DNA of 9,153 nucleotides, from contig CAYYTU010000096.1 in the NCBI GenBank assembly GCA_964474655.1, positions 1-9,153 of the forward strand, read 5' to 3'. Below the pieces are notes generated by a model. That model was not told the DNA's origin. It did not search any database and was given only the letters and a program-made list of their open reading frames with translations. The number at the start of each line of letters is the position of its first letter. The stretch's first letter is position 1. Position numbers and translations under genes: made by a program. Below, in pieces: positions 1-5,343 of this stretch. The DNA comes from CAYYTU01 sp964474655 (GTDB lineage Bacteria > Chloroflexota > Anaerolineae > B4-G1).

Positions 1-127
1 TCCGAAGTCTTGACACTCGTAATCCCTCAAGTTTTGCATATGCTTGTGCTGAAGTCTTTATAGTCATCAAGCACGCGGGTTGCAAACCCGCTACGAGCCT
101 TAAGTTGACGCACATGCGGTATTTGGC
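1..127. other. Intergenic flank at window edge, REP-like
   Basis: No gene was found here. This is the sequence downstream of the minus-strand methyltransferase. It carries the heptamer GAAGTCT twice (4-10 and 51-57). The first copy could be the right half of a palindrome of the type found whole at 5124-5138, cut by the window edge. A perfect hairpin lies at 75-91 and is listed separately. No U-rich intrinsic terminator for the methyltransferase is visible on the minus strand. Confidence 0.5.
75..91. repeat. Short perfect palindrome (REP-like)
   Basis: GCGGGTT (75-81) and AACCCGC (85-91) form a perfect 7-bp stem around a 3-base GCA spacer. It sits about 37 bp past the methyltransferase stop. 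No T run follows on either strand, so a REP-type dispersed palindrome is more likely than a terminator. Whether it is repeated in the genome cannot be seen from this window. Confidence 0.55.
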
Positions 128-835
128 TTAAGCGGCCCGGTCATACGTCCCCCGATGTCGCTCCGCGATCACGATAGGGATCTCCAGCGGGCCTTCCTCT
201 CCCCTCTGCTTCTCCCCCACGCTTTCCACCCTCACGTCCAGCCCCGCTGCCGCTGCGTGTGTTTGGTAGCGGGCCAGCGCGTCTCTCTTCTCCATTTCCG
301 CTGCTCCCCGTCCCTCAAAGAGCAGGCGCTCCACGCGGCGCACGGCCCCCCACCTTGGCGATACATAGAGTCCGACCACGATGAAGCGTCCCCCGACGCC
401 CGTCGCTGGGTCGGGTCGGCGCAGCACTCGCGTCGCCTCGTGCAGGGTGTCTGGATCTAAGATGTAGGGTGCGGGGAAGGTGGCGATGAGCGCGTCGAAC
501 CAGCCATCGGCGAAGGGCATCCGCTGGGCGACGCCGCGCACCCGCGATACCTCAAACCCCCGGCGCTCCATCTTGCGCGTGGTGACCTGATGCATCTCTG
601 GTGAGGGATCGAGCCCATACGCCGTCAGCTCACGGTCGGCCAGCTCAAGCAGCAACTCGCCGGTGCCGAAGCCCACTTCCAGGACGCGCTCGCCGGTCAC
701 GTAGTCCAGCGCTGCCTCGCGCCAGGTCGACCACCAGCCCAGGCTGACCAGCCAGCTCACCGGGTCATAGGCCCAGGCGAGCTCGTGGTAGAGGCGGCGG
801 GTGGCCCACAGATAGAGTCGCTTAATCCAGGTCAT
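128..835 (-). CDS. Class I SAM-dependent methyltransferase
   Basis: This 235-residue soluble protein has a Rossmann-type methyltransferase core of the UbiE/Methyltransf_11 kind. Motif I is E53-V-G-F-G-T-G59, which binds S-adenosylmethionine. The acidic residue ending strand 2 is D76 in YGLDPSPEM, and would contact the ribose. A post-core segment, PFADGWFDALIATFPAPY, matches the usual motif III/IV region. The aromatic N-terminus (about residues 1-45) could rest on a membrane or form a substrate lid. The ATG at 835 is kept because the N-terminus looks family-like, although only a weak Shine-Dalgarno precedes it. The gene lies 302 bp beyond the corrinoid operon and probably has its own promoter in that gap, which is full of TTGACA/TTGATA repeats. 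The substrate cannot be told from sequence; a lipid or small molecule is the likely class. The fold is clear, the specific role is not. Confidence 0.85.
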   Translation of the reverse strand: MTWIKRLYLWATRRLYHELAWAYDPVSWLVSLGWWSTWREAALDYVTGERVLEVGFGTGELLLELADRELTAYGLDPSPEMHQVTTRKMERRGFEVSRVRGVAQRMPFADGWFDALIATFPAPYILDPDTLHEATRVLRRPDPATGVGGRFIVVGLYVSPRWGAVRRVERLLFEGRGAAEMEKRDALARYQTHAAAAGLDVRVESVGEKQRGEEGPLEIPIVIAERHRGTYDRAA

Positions 836-843
836 TGTATCAC

Positions 844-938
844 TATCAAAATATCGCCACAGAGAGTATCAAGGTATCGCCACACGGACTGTCAAGGTTT
901 TGGGTCAAAAGTGTCAAGGTTTTTGGCGGAAATTGTCT
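844..938. repeat. Five degenerate 22-23-bp direct repeats
   Basis: Units start at 844, 867, 890, 912 and 934, giving spacings of 23, 23, 22 and 22 bp. Units 2-4 share T(A/G)TCAAGG followed by a T-rich stretch. Units 1 and 2 also share ATCGCCACA about 8 bases in. Unit 5 keeps only TGTC. On the minus strand the core reads CCTTGACA or CCTTGATA, which resembles a -35 box facing the methyltransferase start at 835. The two-helical-turn period fits a row of protein-binding sites, either an operator array or a relic transposon end with repeated transposase sites (IS21-family ends are built this way). The repeats are observed; both explanations are inference. Confidence 0.6.
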
Positions 939-955
939 AACTTTCACTACAGACA
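934..955. promoter_or_regulatory. Dyad TGTCT-N12-AGACA over a -35 box
   Basis: TGTCT (934-938) and AGACA (951-955) are inverted half-sites 12 bases apart. The right half overlaps the candidate -35 hexamer CAGACA at 950-955, and the left half is the fifth unit of the direct-repeat row. A dimeric regulator bound here would cover the promoter. The half-sites are short, so chance is possible. Confidence 0.3.
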
Positions 956-978
956 GAGCCCTTCTGATCTAGTATAAT
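950..978 (+). promoter_or_regulatory. Sigma-70-type promoter, plus strand
   Basis: The -10 box is a perfect TATAAT at 973-978. The -35 is CAGACA at 950-955 (4 of 6 matches, including GACA) with a 17-bp spacer. Transcription would start near 985. No plus-strand protein gene follows for more than 4 kb, but a strong hairpin with a short T run begins 21 bases later, so the product would be a short RNA. Confidence 0.5.
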
Positions 979-984
979 ATATAC

Positions 985-1055
985 AGGGTAACACCAGCAG
1001 CATAAAGCGGTGGGGAGTCTTCGTGAAAGGGAGGACTTCTCACCGCTAATCTTTT
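985..1055 (+). ncRNA. Candidate small RNA ending in a hairpin
   Basis: Between the predicted start near 985 and the T run at 1051-1055 lies an untranslated stretch of about 70 nt. It has a 20-nt unpaired leader and then the 17-bp hairpin. No open frame of useful length is present and no known RNA family was recognised. It could instead be the remnant of a longer transcript or an attenuated leader. The call rests on promoter plus hairpin spacing alone. Confidence 0.35.
1006..1055 (+). terminator. 17-bp hairpin with short U run
   Basis: AGCGGTGGGGAGTCTTC (1006-1022) pairs along its whole length with GAGGACTTCTCACCGCT (1031-1047), allowing three G-U pairs, around an 8-nt loop. AATCTTTTC follows, giving a weak U tract on the plus strand. 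The G-U pairs form only in plus-strand RNA; in minus-strand RNA they become A-C mismatches. This favours plus-strand function. The U run is short for an efficient intrinsic terminator. Confidence 0.5.
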
Positions 1056-1137
1056 CTCCATAGTGGCGTAAGCGGCGATGGGGGAGGCGTCTCTGAGCCG
1101 ATTTCGGCCTCTGGCGTCATTTTAGCCGCAATTGGAT

Positions 1138-2973
1138 TTAGCCCAGGTAGGTGGCCTGGGCGAACGTCTTCTTGAATGCGGGCGCGGTGGAAAGTTCCAG
1201 ATAGCGCGTGCGCCGGGCCAGTGCCTGGGCCTGGCGGCGCTTGGACCTGGAGAGAAGCGCCAGCTTGGCCCCCATACCAGCCGCGTTCCCCACCTGCCGG
1301 AAGCGCTTCGGCGGCAGATCGGGCAGCATGCCGATCGCAATCGCGCTGCCCACGTCGATGTAGGAGCCGAACGCTCCGGCGATGATTATCTCGTCGATCT
1401 CCCCCTCGGTCACTCCCTCGGCCTCCAGCAGCAGCTGAATCCCAGCCCGCATCGCGCCTTTAGCCAATTGTAGCTCTCGCACGTCCTTCTGGGTGATGGT
1501 GATGGGTGCATCCTTCCCTTCCGCGTCCGCCTCGACGAGCACGAAGGCTCGCTCCCCGTCTTGCGTCCGCACGCCAGGGCCTTCTTCCATTCGCCCCCCG
1601 GCGTCCACCGCTCCGATGCGGTGGAGCTCCGCCAGGGCGTCCAGGATGCCGGAGCCGCAGAGGCCCACCGGCGGGGTGTCGCCGATGGTCTGATAATTGA
1701 CCCGGTGGCCGTCGTCACCCTCGCTCAGTTCCAGGTACTCGATGGCGCCCTTGGCCGCGCGCATGCCGTGCTTGATGTGGGCGCCCTCGAAGGCCGGCCC
1801 GGACGCGCACGAGGTGCTGATCAAGCGCCCGCCGCGGGCCAGGCAGACCTCGGTGTTGGTGCCGATATCAAGCGCCAGCACCACCCCTTCGGCCTGGCCC
1901 ATCTCGGTTGCCAGGAGCATCGCCACGTGATCGGCGCCCACGTAGCCGGCGATGTTGGGCAACATGTGGAGCCAGGCCCCAGGCGCGAGATCAAGCCCAG
2001 CGTCGCGCGCTTTGAGATCGAGCGCGTTCCGGATGACCGCCACGTAGGGCGAACGGGCCAGCTGACCGACCGGCAGCCCCAGGAAGAGATGGTGCATCGC
2101 GGTGTTGCCCGCCACCACCGCCTCGACGATCTGGGCGGGCGTGGTTTTCACCTCGTCGCAGAGCTCGCCCGCCAGCCGGTTTAGCGCCTCCACGACCAGG
2201 GTCTGTAAGCGAGCGGCCTGCTCGGGGGCGCGCTGAGCATAGGTTGCGCGGGCCACCAGATCCTCGCCGTAAGCGATCTGGGGATTCATAATCCCCTGGG
2301 CCGCCAGCGTCCATCCGCTTTCCAGGTCGATCAGGTAGCCGGCGATCTTGGTCGTCCCCAGGTCTACGGCCAGGCCCAGCAGTGGGCTGGGGGAGGGCGT
2401 GACGTTGATCACCTCTCGCTCGCGCACGGCGACGCTCACGCGCCAGTCCTCCTTGCGCAAGCGAGGGGAGAGCTCGCGCAGCACGTCGACGTCGATGTGC
2501 CTGGCTTCTACTTCGTGTTTCGCCTGGAGAGTGTCCAGGAGGCGATTTTCGTCGTCGCGCAGGTCTTCTTCCTGATCCTGGCTCCGGAGGGAGGGCGGAA
2601 TGATCGTCAGTGTATATTGCTTCACCATCGGGTTCAGCCGAACGGAGATTCCCTGGCCTTCGACCTGGGTGCGCTGCGGGGTGGTGAGTGAGGACGGCGG
2701 CACGCGCAGCTTACAGTCGCTGCGCGGATAGGCCTGACAGGCCAGACGGTAGCCGTCGTGCAGCGCTTGCGACGTCAGGGCCTCGCGCTCGCTCGGCGTC
2801 ACATCGGAGAGAGTGCCCTCCACCAGCTGGACCTGGCAGCGTTCACAGGTGCCTACGCCGCCGCAGACGTTCACCAGCTCGATGCCTAGCTCGCGGGCGC
2901 AATCCAGGATCGACTGGTTGGCCGGACAATCGCCGCGCCGACCGATGGGTTCAAAGTCGATGTGGTAAGCCAT
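1138..2973 (-). CDS. Corrinoid reductive activator, RACo-type ASKHA protein
   Basis: This 611-residue cytoplasmic protein uses ATP and low-potential electrons to reduce inactive Co(II) corrinoid back to Co(I) on a partner methyltransferase protein. The N-terminus is a [2Fe-2S] ferredoxin domain with C37-x5-C43-x2-C46-x32-C79. A linker and middle domain (about 100-195) follow. The rest is an ASKHA (actin/Hsp70-like) nucleotide-binding region of the DUF4445 type: DLGTTK at 204-209, then in order VVAGNTAMHH, LALDIGTNTE, VGLCGSGILDAL, IIAGAFGS and GNAAGMGA. This layout is that of RACo/RACE activators; RamA-type enzymes carry [4Fe-4S] clusters instead. The ATG at 2973 is preceded by AGGAGG only 2 bases away, closer than usual. 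It is the third gene of the corrinoid operon, 80 nt after the methyltransferase, with a hairpin in the gap that may lower its expression, as suits a catalytic repair protein. All motifs look intact. Confidence 0.9.
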   Translation of the reverse strand: MAYHIDFEPIGRRGDCPANQSILDCARELGIELVNVCGGVGTCERCQVQLVEGTLSDVTPSEREALTSQALHDGYRLACQAYPRSDCKLRVPPSSLTTPQRTQVEGQGISVRLNPMVKQYTLTIIPPSLRSQDQEEDLRDDENRLLDTLQAKHEVEARHIDVDVLRELSPRLRKEDWRVSVAVREREVINVTPSPSPLLGLAVDLGTTKIAGYLIDLESGWTLAAQGIMNPQIAYGEDLVARATYAQRAPEQAARLQTLVVEALNRLAGELCDEVKTTPAQIVEAVVAGNTAMHHLFLGLPVGQLARSPYVAVIRNALDLKARDAGLDLAPGAWLHMLPNIAGYVGADHVAMLLATEMGQAEGVVLALDIGTNTEVCLARGGRLISTSCASGPAFEGAHIKHGMRAAKGAIEYLELSEGDDGHRVNYQTIGDTPPVGLCGSGILDALAELHRIGAVDAGGRMEEGPGVRTQDGERAFVLVEADAEGKDAPITITQKDVRELQLAKGAMRAGIQLLLEAEGVTEGEIDEIIIAGAFGSYIDVGSAIAIGMLPDLPPKRFRQVGNAAGMGAKLALLSRSKRRQAQALARRTRYLELSTAPAFKKTFAQATYLG

Positions 2974-3002
2974 GGCCTCCTCGGTAAGCGTAGTAGGCGC
3001 AA

Positions 3003-3034
3003 AGAAACCCGGCTTCTTTCAAAACCGGGTTTCT
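3003..3034 (-). repeat. Intercistronic 10-bp palindrome, possible attenuator
   Basis: AGAAACCCGG (3003-3012) and CCGGGTTTCT (3025-3034) form a perfect 10-bp stem with a 12-nt loop. On the minus strand the 3' arm runs into TTTCTTT, so the hairpin could act as a partial terminator between the methyltransferase and the activator gene. The AGAAACCCGG/CCGGGTTTCT motif also resembles dispersed palindromes of cyanobacterial and Chloroflexota genomes (from memory, not checked). A REP element that also tunes operon stoichiometry would fit both readings. Confidence 0.6.
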
Positions 3035-3053
3035 GCTCGCCATCGGTTGAGGC

Positions 3054-4331
3054 TTAATAGACCCCGTACTCGAAGGTGGTTTCCGTCATAGCTTCGACGT
3101 TTTCCGGTTTGGCCTCGGGCGGGATGCCGTCGACGGCGCCGTCGATGATCAAGCCGCCGCCGTCGGCCAGCGTGTCGATCAGCTCCTTGACGTAGTTTAC
3201 GGTCTGCTCCGGGGTACCGGTGACCAGCAGCTGGGCCGGAACGTTGCCCCAGAAGCACATACGGTCGCCCAACACCTCCTTATACTGCTGCTGGTCGATT
3301 ATGTCGAAGTGGCCGACCACCTTGCCGGGCGGCAGCTCGGCCAGGAACGCCAGCCGCGGTGTGTAGTCGCCCTCGAAGAAGGGCATCGGCACCAGATCGG
3401 CCTCGACCAGCGCCAGCAACATCTTCTTCAGGCTGGGCCAGTAGAACTCGGCGAACTGCTCGTTCGACATAAAGCCGCCCGCGCCGCGATGGAGCGGGAT
3501 GAAGATGCGCGGCGTCTTGGTCTGCTCGGCGCCGGCGATGGCCGATTGGATCAGGAACTCGGTCAGCATCTCCATGGTGGCCTTCAGCTTTTCCGGGTGG
3601 CGGTACATATCGAGCATCGTGCCGCGCAGCCCGCGGAAGTGGTCGGAGACCCAATCGAAGGGCGCCTGGGTGAAGACGGTGCTGGCGACCGGCGGATAGC
3701 CCATCTCCATCAGCTCCATCGTCAACCGGCGCTGGACCGCGTTCCATTCGTTCATCTCGCGCCCGGCCTGGGCCAGCTGCTCGAACATCTGGAGCATGGG
3801 CGGCATGCCGGCCATCATCCCGCCCAGGTTCAGCAGGGCATAGCCGCTTGAGAACCAGAGCAGGGGCGGCAGCATGCCCAGCGGCTCCAGCGTCTCCGAC
3901 ATACGAGGTATCAGCTTGCGGATGATGAAATCACCCGGGTTGTTGAGGAATTCGTCATACTCCTCGGCCAGCATATATTCGTCCTCGACGAACTGGTAGG
4001 GCAGGTTCTCTTTGAAGTGCTTGCCGGGCCATTTGAAAGTCTTCAGGCCCAGCTTCTCCATCACGGGGCCGGGGAAGAGCGTGAAGTGGAGCGGGGACAT
4101 ATCCCAGTCCAGCGCTTGCATGGCCTCTTTGACCGCCTGGGCCGAGGCTTCGTAGTCATAGAGCCCCTCGGCGTTGGTGAGTCCGGCGTAGCGCACCATG
4201 AAGAGGCTGGCCAAGCTGGCGACGGGGACGCGGTCGGGTTCCTTGAGACTGGCGGCATCGTTGAAGCGCTTCTCGCGGGCCAGGTAGTCGGGTGAAGGTT
4301 GGAATTCGGGTGCTTTCTGTCCTTGATTCAT
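3054..4331 (-). CDS. UroD-family corrinoid methyltransferase (MT I-like)
   Basis: This 425-residue cytoplasmic protein has the uroporphyrinogen decarboxylase TIM-barrel fold in the methyltransferase branch, which moves methyl groups between a substrate and a corrinoid protein. Family landmarks are EPDRVPVASL near the start (31-40), IPLHRGAGGF around 278-287, FFEGDYTPRL at 318-327 and WGNVPAQLL near 361. The next-but-one gene being a corrinoid activator rules out a haem role. The usual HxC...C zinc-thiolate motif of MtaA/MtbA is absent, since C359 is the only cysteine. E320 and H341 (E-x20-H) are the obvious metal-ligand candidates. An upstream in-frame start exists at 4397, but the ATG at 4331 has GGAGG (4338-4342) 6 bases upstream and begins one base after the corrinoid protein's stop, so the two are translationally coupled. 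The substrate is unknown; a methoxylated aromatic or methylated amine would fit. Confidence 0.82.
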   Translation of the reverse strand: MNQGQKAPEFQPSPDYLAREKRFNDAASLKEPDRVPVASLASLFMVRYAGLTNAEGLYDYEASAQAVKEAMQALDWDMSPLHFTLFPGPVMEKLGLKTFKWPGKHFKENLPYQFVEDEYMLAEEYDEFLNNPGDFIIRKLIPRMSETLEPLGMLPPLLWFSSGYALLNLGGMMAGMPPMLQMFEQLAQAGREMNEWNAVQRRLTMELMEMGYPPVASTVFTQAPFDWVSDHFRGLRGTMLDMYRHPEKLKATMEMLTEFLIQSAIAGAEQTKTPRIFIPLHRGAGGFMSNEQFAEFYWPSLKKMLLALVEADLVPMPFFEGDYTPRLAFLAELPPGKVVGHFDIIDQQQYKEVLGDRMCFWGNVPAQLLVTGTPEQTVNYVKELIDTLADGGGLIIDGAVDGIPPEAKPENVEAMTETTFEYGVY

Positions 4332-4332
4332 C

Positions 4333-4974
4333 TTATGCCTCCGTGGTCCATCCTTGAGCGAGTTGGACGGCGGCCCGGGCGTCGCGTCCGTAGGCATCGG
4401 CGCCGGTGTACTCGCGAATCTGCTCGTCGACCTGCCCGCCGCCGATCATGACGTTAACTCCCTCGCGTAGCCCGGCCTCGGCCAGCGCTGCGACGGTCTC
4501 CTTCATCGGCTCGTAGGCCAGGGTGAGGAAGCCGCTCAGGCCCACGATGTCGGCCTCGTTCTCCTGGACCGCCTCGACGAACCGGGCTGGCGGCACGTCG
4601 ACACCCAGGTCGACGACCGCGAAGCCGTTGACATCGAGCATGAAGACGACCAGGTCCTTGCCGATGTCGTGGATGTCGCCCTCGACGGTGCCGATGACGA
4701 TGGTACCGAACGTCTCGGCTGCTTCCGCGCCCTCTGCTTCTTCGAGGTAGGGCTTGGCCTGCTCCGAGATCTGGCTCAGGATTTCGCCGGCCATAATCAG
4801 CTCCGGGACGAAGCATTCGCCGTCCTCGAAGCGCTGGCCGATGATCTCCATCGCGTCGCGGCAGGCGTCGAGCACCTCCAGCGGAGGCGCGCCGCCTGCC
4901 AGCAGCTCATCGGCTATCCGCAAGGCGTCTATCTCGCGCATCTCTGTGATGGCGTCGATCAGTTGTTGTGACAT
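4333..4974 (-). CDS. Methyltransferase cognate corrinoid protein
   Basis: This 213-residue cytoplasmic protein carries the methyl group on cobalt between two methyltransferases. Residues 1-85 form the helical cap domain (B12-binding_2 type), with the VPELIMAGEILSQI segment typical of MtaC, MtbC and MttC. Residues 88-213 are the Rossmann B12-binding domain. It has the base-off/His-on signature D100-I-H102-D-I-G105, where H102 is the lower cobalt ligand. The nucleotide-tail motifs are S146-G-F-L-T150 and GGGQV (177-181). Length matches the family. The start has AGGAG (4981-4985) 6 bases upstream. It is first in its operon, immediately before its presumed UroD-type partner. SGFLT in place of the commoner S-x-L-L/M-T and GGGQV in place of GGAPV are mild departures. 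The specific substrate branch cannot be named. Confidence 0.92.
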   Translation of the reverse strand: MSQQLIDAITEMREIDALRIADELLAGGAPPLEVLDACRDAMEIIGQRFEDGECFVPELIMAGEILSQISEQAKPYLEEAEGAEAAETFGTIVIGTVEGDIHDIGKDLVVFMLDVNGFAVVDLGVDVPPARFVEAVQENEADIVGLSGFLTLAYEPMKETVAALAEAGLREGVNVMIGGGQVDEQIREYTGADAYGRDARAAVQLAQGWTTEA

Positions 4975-5012
4975 TCAGCTCTCCTGTTGGGTTGGTTTTC
5001 CATTTCGATCTG

Positions 5013-5028
5013 CTCTGTTGCAGCAGAG
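5013..5028 (-). promoter_or_regulatory. Small leader hairpin of corrinoid operon
   Basis: CTCTG (5013-5017) pairs with CAGAG (5024-5028) around a 6-nt loop. A competing pairing of CTGCT (5010-5014) with AGCAG (5022-5026) is also possible. It lies in the roughly 60-nt leader ahead of the corrinoid protein. Too small to be a cobalamin riboswitch; function uncertain. Confidence 0.25.
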
Positions 5029-5042
5029 TGCAAGTGGTGTCT

Positions 5043-5071
5043 ATTATCGTACCTAAGTCGTTTCATTGCAA
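5043..5071 (-). promoter_or_regulatory. Promoter of the corrinoid operon
   Basis: On the minus strand, -35 TTGCAA (5066-5071) and -10 GATAAT (5043-5048, 5 of 6 matches) are separated by 17 bp. The predicted start near 5036 leaves a leader of about 60 nt before the ATG at 4974. It faces away from the truD promoter about 155 bp to the right, so the two operons are divergently transcribed. Confidence 0.5.
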
Positions 5072-5123
5072 GCTGTCTCTGGTGTGGGTTCTTCTAAATC
5101 AACTCCTGCAGTTTAGCGACTCC

Positions 5124-5138
5124 AGACTTTGGAAGTCT
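5124..5138. repeat. REP-like palindrome AGACTT/AAGTCT
   Basis: AGACTT (5124-5129) and AAGTCT (5133-5138) form a perfect 6-bp stem around TGG. The motif GAAGTCT here also occurs at 4-10 and 51-57 at the other end of the window, which supports a dispersed repeat family rather than a local operator. Confidence 0.4.
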
Positions 5139-5176
5139 ACCGTCGAGGATTGGGATGCAAAATAACCCCGCTTTGC

Positions 5177-5195
5177 TTCCAAAGGTGCTTTGGAA
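5177..5195. repeat. Perfect 8-bp palindrome with GTG loop
   Basis: TTCCAAAG (5177-5184) and CTTTGGAA (5188-5195) form a perfect stem around GTG. It lies in the divergent intergenic region, 30 bp upstream of the truD -35 box and about 105 bp upstream of the corrinoid-operon -35 box. It could be an operator for either gene set or another dispersed palindrome. No T run follows on either strand. Confidence 0.5.
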
Positions 5196-5225
5196 CTGCT
5201 TCGTTTGCCCCAGGCTCGCGGCTGG

Positions 5226-5255
5226 TTGACGACTATGATCTTCGTCAAGTATAAT
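5226..5255 (+). promoter_or_regulatory. Strong sigma-70-type promoter for truD operon
   Basis: -35 TTGACG (5226-5231, 5 of 6 matches) and a perfect -10 TATAAT (5250-5255) are 18 bp apart. Transcription would start near 5262, giving a leader of about 80 nt before truD. The near-consensus form suggests constitutive housekeeping expression. The four genes truD through the anti-sigma-like gene are close enough to be read from it. Confidence 0.7.
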
Positions 5256-5343
5256 GCGGCAGCAGCGCGAACACCGGCGCCCGTTTTTGGTGATCGGGTC
5301 CCCGGTCTCTGGATGTCCAGTAACATAGATTTGCGAGGTGAGT

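Noticed and set aside
155..460. 101-codon plus-strand open frame
   Set aside because: It is antisense to the SAM methyltransferase, whose motif I and D76 are clear; no ribosome site or domain supports it.
844..938. CRISPR array
   Set aside because: The units are back to back with no unique spacers of 30 bases or so and they diverge strongly.
1094..1116. Imperfect hairpin GAGCCG/CGGCCTC as terminator of the corrinoid operon
   Set aside because: The stem has a bulge and only about 6 pairs, and no T run follows on the minus strand.
1561..2184. 207-codon plus-strand open frame
   Set aside because: It lies antisense inside the corrinoid activator, whose motifs are intact. The open frame is a by-product of high GC; it has no recognisable domain.
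4332..4397. Longer start for the UroD-family protein at 4397
   Set aside because: The extra 22 residues overlap the corrinoid gene and are unlike the family; GGAGG at 4338-4342 marks the ATG at 4331.
4975..5042. Possible cobalamin riboswitch ahead of the corrinoid operon
   Set aside because: The predicted leader is only about 60 nt and I see no B12-box-like sequence or multi-helix layout; the one hairpin is 5 bp.
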